From: Methylotenera_A sp031379885
Lineage (GTDB): Bacteria; Pseudomonadota; Gammaproteobacteria; Burkholderiales; Methylophilaceae
DNA length: 8,462 nt
NCBI GenBank assembly: GCA_031379885.1
Contig: JANNFN010000188.1
Span: 1-8,462, forward strand
Direction: 5' to 3'
Shown: positions 1 through 7,198 of the stretch, piece by piece
Numbering within the stretch: position 1 is the first letter of the stretch
How the letters are laid out: every line of letters begins with the position of its first letter
Notes under the pieces: model-generated
What the model saw: the letters and a program-made list of their open reading frames with translations, nothing else
Told to the model about the DNA's origin: nothing
Databases searched by the model: none
Position numbers and translations under genes: made by a program

Positions 1-529
1 CGCCGCTGCGTGCAATTGGGTAATCGAGATAATACAAAACACTTTCTGCTAAAACAGAAATATTATGCTTTAAAGGATTGGTAAGCAGATCTACCAATAC
101 ACTTGGAAGCGGAATTAAGAATACTGTAAATAAAATAGCAAACCAAAGTTTGTTAAAGCCTCTAATCCCAATAGTAATTAAGGCTATACCTGTAAGTACA
201 GGCAGCAGCGAACCAATTTCGAAAAAAAGAATTTCTTGTGAACGACCAATCGCAAATATCAACAAACCTAATGCTAATATAGCTGCGCCTAAAATCGGCT
301 TCTGTTTTTCAATTACTTCCGAAAATGCTGACCTATGTTGCCAAAATAGATAAAACACTACCAACAATATAATCGGCCCGTGCGCTTGTTCTTCTGTGCT
401 CCATAGATTGTTGGCTAAAAAATTAATCGATGGCATATATAGAACTAATATGCCAAGAATAACTGGTAACCATCTAATTATAGAGTCGGCAAACCTCTCT
501 GAGCCCATGTTGGTGGTATAACTTGCCAC
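1..529 (-). CDS. xrtB: Exosortase B (EpsH/XrtB), N-terminal part, cut by left edge
   Basis: Polytopic inner-membrane transpeptidase-like enzyme that recognises C-terminal PEP-CTERM sorting signals on exported proteins and is usually tied to EPS production. The visible 176 residues carry several hydrophobic segments (about 18-33, 52-63, 79-95, 107-122, 129-141). They also carry the exosortase hallmarks WSTEEQAHGP (43-52), PLPSVLVD (140-147) and LYYLDYPIARSG (165-176), the last typical of the XrtB branch. The window ends before the expected catalytic Cys ('ACSG' region) and the later Arg and His, so activity cannot be judged. I chose the GTG at 529, which directly follows the epsG stop and has AGGAG six bases upstream. 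The ATG at 508 is in frame but lacks a well-placed ribosome site. It is the last gene of the epsD-E-F-G-xrtB run seen here. Family identity is strong; the exact start is inferred. Confidence 0.93.
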   Translation of the reverse strand, partial: MASYTTNMGSERFADSIIRWLPVILGILVLYMPSINFLANNLWSTEEQAHGPIILLVVFYLFWQHRSAFSEVIEKQKPILGAAILALGLLIFAIGRSQEILFFEIGSLLPVLTGIALITIGIRGFNKLWFAILFTVFLIPLPSVLVDLLTNPLKHNISVLAESVLYYLDYPIARSG

Positions 530-1423
530 CTATAGCTCCTGAATCACACTGCCTAATATCTTGACACCAGTCATACCAAGCTGTTGATTCAAGTCTTGAA
601 TCTCTATAGCCATCGTCCAGTCTTTCTTAGCTACAATAATTGCTGCTTTTGCTTTTGAAGCAACTGTTAATACGTCAGAGCCCAAACTTAATGGGGACGT
701 ATCTATTAGGATAATGTCGTAGATTTTTTCTAAGTCTATTAGTAACTCTGCAAACCCTATTTTATTTAGTAGCTCTTGGGGATTTGGCACATCTGTACCA
801 GCAGTCAAAATTGTCAAATTAGGTAAAGACTCTTGTCGTGATAGCTGATATCGCCCCTGTCTGTTAGCTAAAATATTCGACAAACCGAGCTTAGTTTCAA
901 CGCCGAACAAATTATGTTGACTAGCGTGACGCAAATTAGCGTCAATTAATAATGTGTTTTTATTTAGTTGAGAAAAGACAATTGCCAAATTAGCTGCTAC
1001 CAAGTTCGCCCCATCACCTATACTTGCAGAGGTGATGGCTAACGTTTTATTGCCTAAATCAAACCAACGAATCAACAACTGGCTTCTTAAGCTACGTAAA
1101 TTTTCAACTTCTTCACTAAATGGAGAATGCGCTGCAACTAATGCCTTACTAAGCTGCTGCCCTTTTTTGCTCTTATTTTCCTCATAGATGTAAGAATAGC
1201 TAAACTGTTGTGACAACACTTGCTCAAGATCGCTTGAGCTTATCAAGCCAAGTTGCTTAGCTGCTTCACCAAATAAAATATTCTTTTCTTGTTGAAGCGC
1301 TAAGATTCTATCTACATCTTGTTGCTTTAATTTTTTATGCGCAATTAGTGTATCTCCAATGCGCGCATGGTCATCAACTATGTTATCGTTTTTCATTTGA
1401 ATGATATTTGTAGAAGTTTCCAT
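530..1423 (-). CDS. epsG: EpsG: BY-kinase-like chain-length determinant partner, degenerate P-loop
   Basis: Cytoplasmic ATPase/tyrosine-kinase-type protein (297 aa, usual family size) expected to bind the C-terminal tail of EpsF and modulate polymer length. Residues about 20-80 form the small N-terminal domain seen in EpsG proteins, resembling the type II secretion ATPase N-domain (RIGDTLIAHKKL, FGEAAKQLGLI). Residues about 105-297 are the P-loop domain. Its motifs are unusual. Walker A reads SASIGDGAN (132-140), with Ala139 and Asn140 where Lys and Ser/Thr are expected. Walker A' reads LLIDANLR (158-165), with Asn163 for the second Asp. Walker B reads ILIDTSP (238-244), with Ser243 for Pro. 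The C-terminal tail has no tyrosine cluster, although YSYIY sits at 76-80. The reading frame is intact, so this is not sequence decay by frameshift. It starts six bases after epsF. Family assignment is firm; kinase activity is doubtful. Confidence 0.9.
   Translation of the reverse strand: METSTNIIQMKNDNIVDDHARIGDTLIAHKKLKQQDVDRILALQQEKNILFGEAAKQLGLISSSDLEQVLSQQFSYSYIYEENKSKKGQQLSKALVAAHSPFSEEVENLRSLRSQLLIRWFDLGNKTLAITSASIGDGANLVAANLAIVFSQLNKNTLLIDANLRHASQHNLFGVETKLGLSNILANRQGRYQLSRQESLPNLTILTAGTDVPNPQELLNKIGFAELLIDLEKIYDIILIDTSPLSLGSDVLTVASKAKAAIIVAKKDWTMAIEIQDLNQQLGMTGVKILGSVIQEL
536..540 (-). promoter_or_regulatory. Ribosome binding site that decides the xrtB start
   Basis: AGGAG on the minus strand lies inside the last codons of epsG, six bases before a GTG at 529-527 that abuts the epsG TAG stop. 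This is the best Shine-Dalgarno match near the gene and favours the GTG over the ATG 21 bases downstream. Zero spacing between stop and start suggests translational coupling with epsG. Confidence 0.65.
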
Positions 1424-1429
1424 AAACTA

Positions 1430-2875
1430 TTACTTTGCAGAAAATTGATACTTAGATGGGGTGCGCTTGTACCACTTTATTTTGCTAAAAAATTGCTGCA
1501 CTTTGAATGAGAAACCTACCGACTTTTTTTGCCTCTTACTTAATGAAGCTAACAAGGGGATATTCACAAGATGCACTAGGTCATCTGCTGAGCGAACGCG
1601 TCTATCTAACATTTCAGAGGCAATAGCAAATCCCACACCCAAAAGTCCACCCAGAAAAATGGACAGTAAAATATTAATCAGTATTTTAGGGCTAGAGTGT
1701 TTTAATGGTGGCACTGCAGGGTTAAGTACTGACACATCTGTTTGACTAGATTGGCCTTCCATATTGGTCTGCCCAAATCTCTGCAATGCTCCATCATAAA
1801 CACGCTGAGCACTATCTACCTCACGCATCAGCACCGCCATCTCGTCTTGCTGGCTTTTTAATTTAAGAACGCGTTCTTTTTGTGAGGCCAGTGCTGCAAC
1901 AATTTCAGCTTCTTTTTGTTGTGACACGCGTGCAATTTGACCTACACTGCTGCTGGTCTTAGCGGTTTCTATACTGATTAAACCGCGTAAGTTTGTTACA
2001 TCTGAAAGCGCTGATTGATATTGCGGATGGTTGATACCTAATCGCTGTGAGACTTCAGAAAGCCTAGCTTCCGCCTGCACCAGTTGCGATTTCAAGCCTT
2101 GTATCAACGAGTTTGAAAGAATTTCAGGGGACTCCGAAGCAGCCCCACGCTTTAATTGACTATTACGAGAAGTGCTATCGTAAGTTTGCGCTTGTGCCAT
2201 CACCAGTTGACTTGAAAGCTCACTCAAACGAGCAGATTCTGTATCTAATCGCTCACCAGCAAATGCTATGCCATGTTCTTTTTGATATGCCGACAGCCTT
2301 GCCTGTGCTTGCTCTACATTTAGACGCAAGCCTTTTATTTGCTGGTCGAACCATGCTGCAGCTTGCTTTGCAGGCTCGGTTTTTAATTGCAAATTAGTAT
2401 TGATATAAGCTTCTGCAAACGCATTGGCTAACACTGCCGCAAATTTAGGATCCGCCCCTTGATAGCTTATCTCTACCAAGCTGCTTTCACGTGAAGGTAT
2501 AACAGCAAGGTTTTGTAAAAACAAATCTGCATACCAATCCCGAATGTCACCTTCACCCTTGGTTGCTTTTTCAAACTGTGTTTGAGCCATTGGATTTTTG
2601 GTAACGCCCAACTTATCCACCACTTTCAAAGCCACATTGCGACTTTGAATAATGCCAACCTGGGTTGCCATGTAGCCAGGCATCAACGTAGCGGGCAGCA
2701 TAAACCCTGTGACTGGATCAGCTCCTTTGGAATTAATCACCAGCGATGTAGTTGCAGTGTAGGTTTTAGGTAATAAAAAACTTACTGCCGTAGTCACGAA
2801 GACTGTCAGTAGAAATACCCAAATAAGTATCCATCTACGTGCAACAAGTATTGCTAATAATTGTGAGAAACTCAT
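1430..2875 (-). CDS. epsF: EpsF: Wzz-family chain-length determinant / polysaccharide co-polymerase
   Basis: Inner-membrane protein (481 aa) that sets EPS chain length and couples the polymerase to the export conduit. An N-terminal Wzz domain (about 2-90) has a first membrane helix at 14-36. A long periplasmic region follows, with predicted coiled coils at about 175-230, 255-300 and 315-360. A proline-rich stretch NPAVPPLKHSSP (385-396) leads into the second membrane helix (398-420). A cytosolic tail (421-481) begins DRRVRSADD, a motif seen in this family after the second helix, and ends strongly basic. The tail is the expected docking surface for EpsG, encoded six bases downstream. The start ATG is preceded by TAGG with five bases spacing, and the gene lies 29 bases after epsE. 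Unlike fused kinases of Gram-negative Wzc type, no ATPase domain is attached, which fits the separate EpsG. Confidence 0.94.
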   Translation of the reverse strand: MSFSQLLAILVARRWILIWVFLLTVFVTTAVSFLLPKTYTATTSLVINSKGADPVTGFMLPATLMPGYMATQVGIIQSRNVALKVVDKLGVTKNPMAQTQFEKATKGEGDIRDWYADLFLQNLAVIPSRESSLVEISYQGADPKFAAVLANAFAEAYINTNLQLKTEPAKQAAAWFDQQIKGLRLNVEQAQARLSAYQKEHGIAFAGERLDTESARLSELSSQLVMAQAQTYDSTSRNSQLKRGAASESPEILSNSLIQGLKSQLVQAEARLSEVSQRLGINHPQYQSALSDVTNLRGLISIETAKTSSSVGQIARVSQQKEAEIVAALASQKERVLKLKSQQDEMAVLMREVDSAQRVYDGALQRFGQTNMEGQSSQTDVSVLNPAVPPLKHSSPKILINILLSIFLGGLLGVGFAIASEMLDRRVRSADDLVHLVNIPLLASLSKRQKKSVGFSFKVQQFFSKIKWYKRTPSKYQFSAK

Positions 2876-2904
2876 TTTTACCTATCGTGTATTAATTTCG
2901 ATTT

Positions 2905-3978
2905 CTAAAACAAGCTTTCGCTCACAAACACAATATCATCAGCCTGTAAAAAATCCCCAGCATCAGCATTCAATGTCTTCAACACACCATCAACGCTGCG
3001 CTTAATTTTGATTCCGCGCTCTGTACCCCTTGCTGACAAACCTCCACCAGTAGATAGTGCTTGCGCCACACTCATATTGCGCTCAAGTCTAAATGCACCC
3101 GGTCTCTGTACTTCACCGTAGATATAAAATACTGGAGTTCTAGGTACATATATCGAATCGCCGTCCATTAATTCAAAATTAACCGAGATATCACCTTTGC
3201 GATAAAGTTGGTCTACGTCAATTTCATGCTTAACAGTTTTATTGTCGCGCTTGGTTATTACAATAATATTGTCTGCACCACCTGCAGATATACCACCTGC
3301 CTGTGACAAAAAGTCAATTACTGTGCGCACCCCACTTACAACTGAATATTTTCCAGGACGATTTACTTGACCTAAAACAGAGACTTCGCGGCCATTGATA
3401 TAAACAATGTCATCCCCAGCCACTTGTGGATTGCTCGATGCATCTGCTTTTGAAATCAAATCCCTTAAGTCATACTCTTGTTTGGTAGTTTTTCCTGCTT
3501 TCGTACGGATCAGTGTGACCATGTCTGAGCCGTTTGGTGTAACGCCGCCTGCCATCGCCAATACATCTGAAAGGGTACTAGGTCTGTCTAAAGAATATTT
3601 ACCAGGCTTATAAACATCACCCAATACAGAGACAAATTGACTTTGAAATTGCAACACCACTAAATTCACCTGGGCTTTTTTAACAAAACCACCTTTTTCT
3701 AGCAATTCCGCAATTTTCATTTCAGATAACTTCGGACTTAATCCTCCAAGTATAACTTCACCTATTAGCGGGAATGTGATTGAACCAGTCGCAGATAGCC
3801 TTGCCTCAGTAAGCATGTCTGGACTACCGTATACATTAATTCTAACTAAATCACCTGAGCCTAAAATGTAGTCTCTGTTGACGCTTACTTCTTGGCTACC
3901 GAGTTCTTTGGTTATACTTTCTGCCATACTTAAAGAACATGCAAACCACATTAATAGCAAACAGATTACTCTAAACAT
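2905..3978 (-). CDS. epsE: EpsE: polysaccharide export protein (Wza/OPX family) with three SLBB repeats
   Basis: Periplasmic/outer-membrane export conduit component (357 aa). A signal peptide covers about 1-19 (hydrophobic core ICLLLMWFACSL, likely cleavage after SMA). Cys14 is not in a good lipobox, so it looks like a signal peptidase I substrate rather than a lipoprotein. The Poly_export domain is at about 36-115 (YILGSGDLVRINVYG). Three SLBB-type repeats follow, each opening with a similar strand and turn: VLGDVYKPGKY (118), VLGQVNRPGKY (201) and IYGEVQRPGAF (286). The protein stops right after the third repeat, so it lacks the C-terminal amphipathic helix by which Wza crosses the outer membrane. 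A partner barrel such as EpsL would be needed. The start ATG has GAG six bases upstream. It follows epsD by 50 bases and precedes epsF by 29, consistent with one transcript. Confidence 0.94.
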   Translation of the reverse strand: MFRVICLLLMWFACSLSMAESITKELGSQEVSVNRDYILGSGDLVRINVYGSPDMLTEARLSATGSITFPLIGEVILGGLSPKLSEMKIAELLEKGGFVKKAQVNLVVLQFQSQFVSVLGDVYKPGKYSLDRPSTLSDVLAMAGGVTPNGSDMVTLIRTKAGKTTKQEYDLRDLISKADASSNPQVAGDDIVYINGREVSVLGQVNRPGKYSVVSGVRTVIDFLSQAGGISAGGADNIIVITKRDNKTVKHEIDVDQLYRKGDISVNFELMDGDSIYVPRTPVFYIYGEVQRPGAFRLERNMSVAQALSTGGGLSARGTERGIKIKRSVDGVLKTLNADAGDFLQADDIVFVSESLF

Positions 3979-4028
3979 ACTTAACTCAAACCTTTTTTTA
4001 ATTGGCCAACTGACAAAGGCTGCACTAA

Positions 4029-5060
4029 TTACAGCCCTGCCAAACCCTTGTCCATATTTTCGCCTTCAGCAATTGGCTTAGCTACATTTTGATCGATCTT
4101 TTGAATCGTTGATGCGGGTTTTTTGGAAAGTCCTGTAGAAGTTGCAGCTTTATCATTGCTAATACTTTCTTCTGCTGATGTGCTATCTGATTTTTTCATA
4201 TCAGCAAACGCACCGATATACTCAATATGTGCTTTTGTATTCAGTGCTACCATCTCTTTTTTTGCCAAGCTGGTTTTATTTTGATTTAAAAAATACTGCT
4301 CTATAATAGGCGTAGCTTTATCACGTGCTATAGGTGCAGATTGCGATGCGGCCAGATGTATGATATTAAGTGAACGCCCTGTCGGAACAGCCATTAACTC
4401 ACCATCTTTAAGTGGTTGAATTTTTTTAAGCAACTCAAGTGGAAGTTGCTCAGCAGCTCTCACATTACTATTAGCGGTAAATGGGTAATTCTTAGACTTT
4501 AACCAAGCTGCCATTTCATTTACATTTTTAATCGTTTTTAGGCCATTTTCCACTTCTTCAAATTGTTCTTTTTTTACATCAACCACCAACTCTTGTAAGC
4601 GGAATATGCGGCGTTTCTCAAACAACTCAGGGTGCTCTGTATAAAATGTCTCTATTTCAGTAGTCGATGGTTTTGCTGCTTTGATCATAAGCTGCTCTAA
4701 ATACGCTTGAGCTAAAATCTCATTTTTTGAAGCTTCCAATGCCTGCAGAATTCTAGGATCACGATCCAGCTTGGCCTCAAGCGCTTGTTGTTTTAACAGT
4801 TGCTGATCAACCAGCCTGGCTAAAATTTGCTTAGCAGCTTGTTTACCTTGTGCTTCCGTTAACTGTGCTTGATTGTTTTGCGTCATGCGCCCAAGTTGAA
4901 AATTGACTTGATGAATTGATATTTCATCGCCATTAACCTTGGCTACAACCTGAGTTTCAGTTTTTTCATTCGTTTTTGCTTGATCTGTTTTACCACAAGC
5001 AGTTAATACCAAGGTAGCACCAATCAACAAAGCTAACAGTCTATTTATTTTACAGAACAT
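4029..5060 (-). CDS. epsD: EpsD: periplasmic lipoprotein with SurA/parvulin-like fold
   Basis: Member of the EpsD-family of putative peptidyl-prolyl isomerases from EPS operons, probably assisting folding or assembly of export components in the periplasm. With the ATG at 5060 the product is 343 aa and has a clean lipoprotein signal: basic start MFCKINR, hydrophobic core LLALLIGATLVL, lipobox LTAC (19-22), Cys22 lipidated. A SurA-N-like helical region spans about 36-130. A parvulin-like region spans about 135-240 (FYTEHPELFEKRRIFRLQEL). The two histidines usual in active parvulins appear replaced by Gln156 (RLQEL) and Asn232 (SLNIIHL), so a chaperone role without catalysis is plausible. A Ser/Lys-rich tail at about 288-343 has no recognisable fold. 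A TTG 21 bases upstream would add seven residues but has no ribosome site, whereas the ATG has GTGAG six bases ahead. First gene of the tightly packed epsD-xrtB unit. Confidence 0.88.
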   Translation of the reverse strand: MFCKINRLLALLIGATLVLTACGKTDQAKTNEKTETQVVAKVNGDEISIHQVNFQLGRMTQNNQAQLTEAQGKQAAKQILARLVDQQLLKQQALEAKLDRDPRILQALEASKNEILAQAYLEQLMIKAAKPSTTEIETFYTEHPELFEKRRIFRLQELVVDVKKEQFEEVENGLKTIKNVNEMAAWLKSKNYPFTANSNVRAAEQLPLELLKKIQPLKDGELMAVPTGRSLNIIHLAASQSAPIARDKATPIIEQYFLNQNKTSLAKKEMVALNTKAHIEYIGAFADMKKSDSTSAEESISNDKAATSTGLSKKPASTIQKIDQNVAKPIAEGENMDKGLAGL

Positions 5061-5080
5061 AATTTTCTCACTTGTTTCCA

Positions 5081-5123
5081 ATAGTCATTACTATAAGAAA
5101 TAAATATGAATTTAATGTGTCAG
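5081..5123 (-). promoter_or_regulatory. Possible control region upstream of epsD (weak)
   Basis: The 163-base spacer between epsL and epsD is the likeliest place for an epsD-xrtB promoter. On the minus strand there is a -10-like TATAGT (5095-5090) overlapped by a small dyad ATAGT-4-ACTAT (5081-5094). The nearest -35-like CTGACA (5123-5118) is 22 bases away, longer than the usual 16-18. The match is therefore poor, and an alternative sigma factor or an activator could be involved. No convincing sigma-54 (GG-N10-GC) site was found. Confidence 0.25.
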
Positions 5124-5181
5124 ATTTAAGTAATATTTATGATTGGGATTAAAATGCAACACTGAAGAAACTACCGAAATT

Positions 5182-5209
5182 AAATTTTTGGGGTTCTTAG
5201 AAAAAATTT
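5182..5209. repeat. AT-only inverted repeat after epsL
   Basis: AAATTTTT and AAAAATTT arms of eight bases flank a 12-base loop containing a run of four G/C pairs, 15 bases past the epsL stop. The stem has no G or C and is not followed by a clean T-run, so it is not a standard rho-independent terminator. It may be incidental to the AT-rich spacer. Confidence 0.35.
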
Positions 5210-5223
5210 ATAATTACTATTTG

Positions 5224-6432
5224 CTAAAAACCATATCGCACTAAAAAATTAAGTGTGTTAAATCGGTATCCTTGACCATCTATGCTAGATGTCCGCTTCT
5301 CTCCCTGGTATTGAAGCTGAATGAGTGACTTATCTGAAGGTGTGTATAGCAAGGATAAATTAGCCGTTTTTGATTCGTCGCTACGATCATTATTTCCTGT
5401 TGCAAAAAAACCAGCGCTTCCAAGATACGCTCTTTCTTCGTAGCCCAAACCACCCAGAAACACTACCTTGCTGGTAATGTTCCAAGTTGGATTAATACTG
5501 GCACCTTTAGATTGTACATAAGTAGATTCGACATCATCAATAGGAGAGACTTCTTGATATGCAGTTAAATTAATACTTGTTTTTGCTGAAAGCGACTGGT
5601 CTAAATTCCAGCGTTGGCTAAATCCTTGAAAGTCTCGTTGCGGTTTATTTTGATATTCAATGTTAACTTGAGCCAATTGAGTGCTTACTCTAGTTTTTGT
5701 TGTTGGCGACCAAGCAGCAGAAGCTACTATAGTTTTTTGCTTACTTTCATTGCCAAATAAAAACTGCGCAAAACCTATTCTATTTGGAAATTCAGATGCT
5801 GTGACCCTGTAGGCTAAACCAAGCTGTGTTCCAGTTGGATTTTGATATCGAATGCCACCTTCAATAATCTCATCTTTTCTGTCTAATGAACTGAAACTAT
5901 TCAACTCATTTTCAATTTTGGCTTGTTCCCCAGTCATATGCAAAGTCCATTCCGGATGTAAATTCCAATTTATACTCGCACGTTGCCTCGTAGAAGTTCT
6001 TAAATTATTCACAGGATTTCTAATCTCTGTAAAACCAGCTAATGACTCATTTTCACTGGCACTTAATTCCCCATATAAATCATTTCCAAGGCGCCAGTTC
6101 CAGCCTAATCTATAAGATTTCCCCTTATTATCCAAAATATCAAAGTGACTATAGCGACTTTCATTGATATTAGCCGCCAATGTAACTAGTTGCCTGCTTA
6201 ACCTTAAATTCACATCCACACCTAAATCAAGCCGCTTTACAACATCAGAAGTAACTGATGAACCAAATGCAGCTTTTGCTTGTGCTGGAGATGAAAAGCG
6301 AAATACGTTGTCGTCATAGGTTAAGCTAGTGCTAATGTAAGGCTTGATATCAACTATGCCTTCGGCAAAAGTTGGCACCGAAAACAATAACAAGCACCAA
6401 ATGGGAATATTTTTACCTACACACCTGAACAT
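5224..6432 (-). CDS. epsL: EpsL: exosortase/EPS-associated outer-membrane beta-barrel protein
   Basis: Outer-membrane protein of the EpsL type (402 aa from the ATG at 6432), a candidate pore for EPS. A signal peptide covers about 1-23 (core IWCLLLFSVPTFA, cleavage before EG). The mature part is dominated by alternating hydrophobic/polar beta strands. It opens with the barrel-family motif PYISTSLTYDDNVFR (31-45) and ends FLVRYGF, with the terminal Phe typical of BAM-inserted barrels. No large periplasmic domain is evident. The start overlaps the stop of the upstream membrane protease as TAATG. A TTG at 6447 would extend the protein by five residues inside that upstream gene and spoil the signal peptide start, so it is less likely. 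In context it could supply the outer-membrane passage that EpsE lacks. The exact function of EpsL is not established to my knowledge. Confidence 0.88.
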   Translation of the reverse strand: MFRCVGKNIPIWCLLLFSVPTFAEGIVDIKPYISTSLTYDDNVFRFSSPAQAKAAFGSSVTSDVVKRLDLGVDVNLRLSRQLVTLAANINESRYSHFDILDNKGKSYRLGWNWRLGNDLYGELSASENESLAGFTEIRNPVNNLRTSTRQRASINWNLHPEWTLHMTGEQAKIENELNSFSSLDRKDEIIEGGIRYQNPTGTQLGLAYRVTASEFPNRIGFAQFLFGNESKQKTIVASAAWSPTTKTRVSTQLAQVNIEYQNKPQRDFQGFSQRWNLDQSLSAKTSINLTAYQEVSPIDDVESTYVQSKGASINPTWNITSKVVFLGGLGYEERAYLGSAGFFATGNNDRSDESKTANLSLLYTPSDKSLIQLQYQGEKRTSSIDGQGYRFNTLNFLVRYGF

Positions 6433-7103
6433 TACCAATACTGCCAATTACCCGAAAACACTACCCAAATGCCCAGCACACCGTTCGTAACCGCATGTGC
6501 AAATATCGGCACCCATAAATTTTTATAGGTTTTATACAACTCACCATAAACAAGGCCTGCAAATAATCCTGCAAGCCATAAGTTATGCTCCAGCGCAAAT
6601 AAACACGCGCTGCCAACATATGCGAAACTTGATATTTTTTCTGGATCAACACTTAGGAAGTCTCGATTATCAAACCAGCGCATAATAAATGAGCGCCAGA
6701 ATAACTCTTCCATAATTGGCACAATCAACGCAGCTCCCATAATGCGCGTTGAAAGCCATAGCATGGCTTCGAGGCTACTTTGACCTAACGTAGGATTAAC
6801 GCCTGCTACATCCGCGCCAGCCACAAGCCATGTGGGATATGGGAATATCCAAACCACGAATACAATCAAACCCGATACCCCAGCATATAAAAAATCTTCC
6901 ATTGGAGGTCTATTCCCGAGTTCGGCATAGCTACGAAAAAAATAAAGCAACGCTGTAATTACCGCAGCGGTTCTGATTGCATATAGCCATTTGGTATCAA
7001 TTAATAGATAACTGAATAATGGCGCTAATATATCCCCTAATGCCAAAAACAAAATGTAAATGGCGAATGGGAGTATTCTTGAAAGGGTTTTTTGATTTGG
7101 CAT
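6432..7103 (-). CDS. CPBP/CAAX-type intramembrane protease, exosortase-associated subfamily
   Basis: Polytopic membrane protein (223 aa from the ATG at 7103) with about six hydrophobic segments (roughly 8-30, 40-57, 72-92, 117-135, 160-187, 197-217). All three signature motifs of CPBP (Abi/CAAX) glutamic proteases are present: EELFWR (132-137), FALEH (169-173) and HAVTN (203-207). The catalytic Glu, Arg, His and Asn positions therefore look intact. It resembles the 'CAAX prenyl protease-related' family found with PEP-CTERM/exosortase genes, some members of which are fused to exosortases. Bacteria generally lack CAAX prenylation, so its substrate is unknown; processing of sorted or exported proteins is an inference. 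It overlaps epsL by one base. The ATG at 7103 is preceded by GAGTGGA, whereas the ATG at 7130 lies almost at the predicted transcription start and has no ribosome site. Confidence 0.87.
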   Translation of the reverse strand: MPNQKTLSRILPFAIYILFLALGDILAPLFSYLLIDTKWLYAIRTAAVITALLYFFRSYAELGNRPPMEDFLYAGVSGLIVFVVWIFPYPTWLVAGADVAGVNPTLGQSSLEAMLWLSTRIMGAALIVPIMEELFWRSFIMRWFDNRDFLSVDPEKISSFAYVGSACLFALEHNLWLAGLFAGLVYGELYKTYKNLWVPIFAHAVTNGVLGIWVVFSGNWQYW

Positions 7104-7141
7104 GTTTCCACTCACAAGTAAAACATGCATGTTACGGATGG

Positions 7142-7171
7142 ATTATGACGATATTATTTCTTTTGTGACAA
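7142..7171 (-). promoter_or_regulatory. Sigma-70-like promoter for the protease-epsL pair
   Basis: On the minus strand TTGTCA (7171-7166) and CATAAT (7147-7142) are separated by 18 bases. Each hexamer differs from consensus at one position. Transcription would begin near 7135, giving a leader of about 30 bases to the ATG at 7103. The site lies in the 95-base gap after the coiled-coil gene, suggesting that the protease and epsL can be transcribed independently of it. Confidence 0.5.
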
Positions 7172-7198
7172 TAATAAGAAATAACCAAGCTAGTTATC

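Noticed and set aside
78..353. Open frame of 91 codons on the plus strand
   Set aside because: It is antisense to the well-supported exosortase B gene, with no recognisable protein features.
1001..1036. Frameshift as cause of the odd EpsG P-loop
   Set aside because: The frame is continuous and family-like residues flank the motif on both sides, so these are substitutions rather than a local shift.
5061..5081. TTG start for epsD at 5081
   Set aside because: No ribosome site precedes it, and it would put seven extra residues before a perfect lipoprotein signal that starts at the ATG at 5060.
5182..5209. Rho-independent terminator after epsL
   Set aside because: The stem is entirely A/T and no proper T-run follows, so terminator function is not supported.
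6433..6447. TTG start for epsL at 6447
   Set aside because: It lies inside the protease gene, and the ATG at 6432 gives a normal signal peptide and a stop/start overlap.
6461..6652. Short minus-strand frame within the protease gene
   Set aside because: It is in another frame of a gene whose catalytic motifs are intact across this stretch; no independent support.
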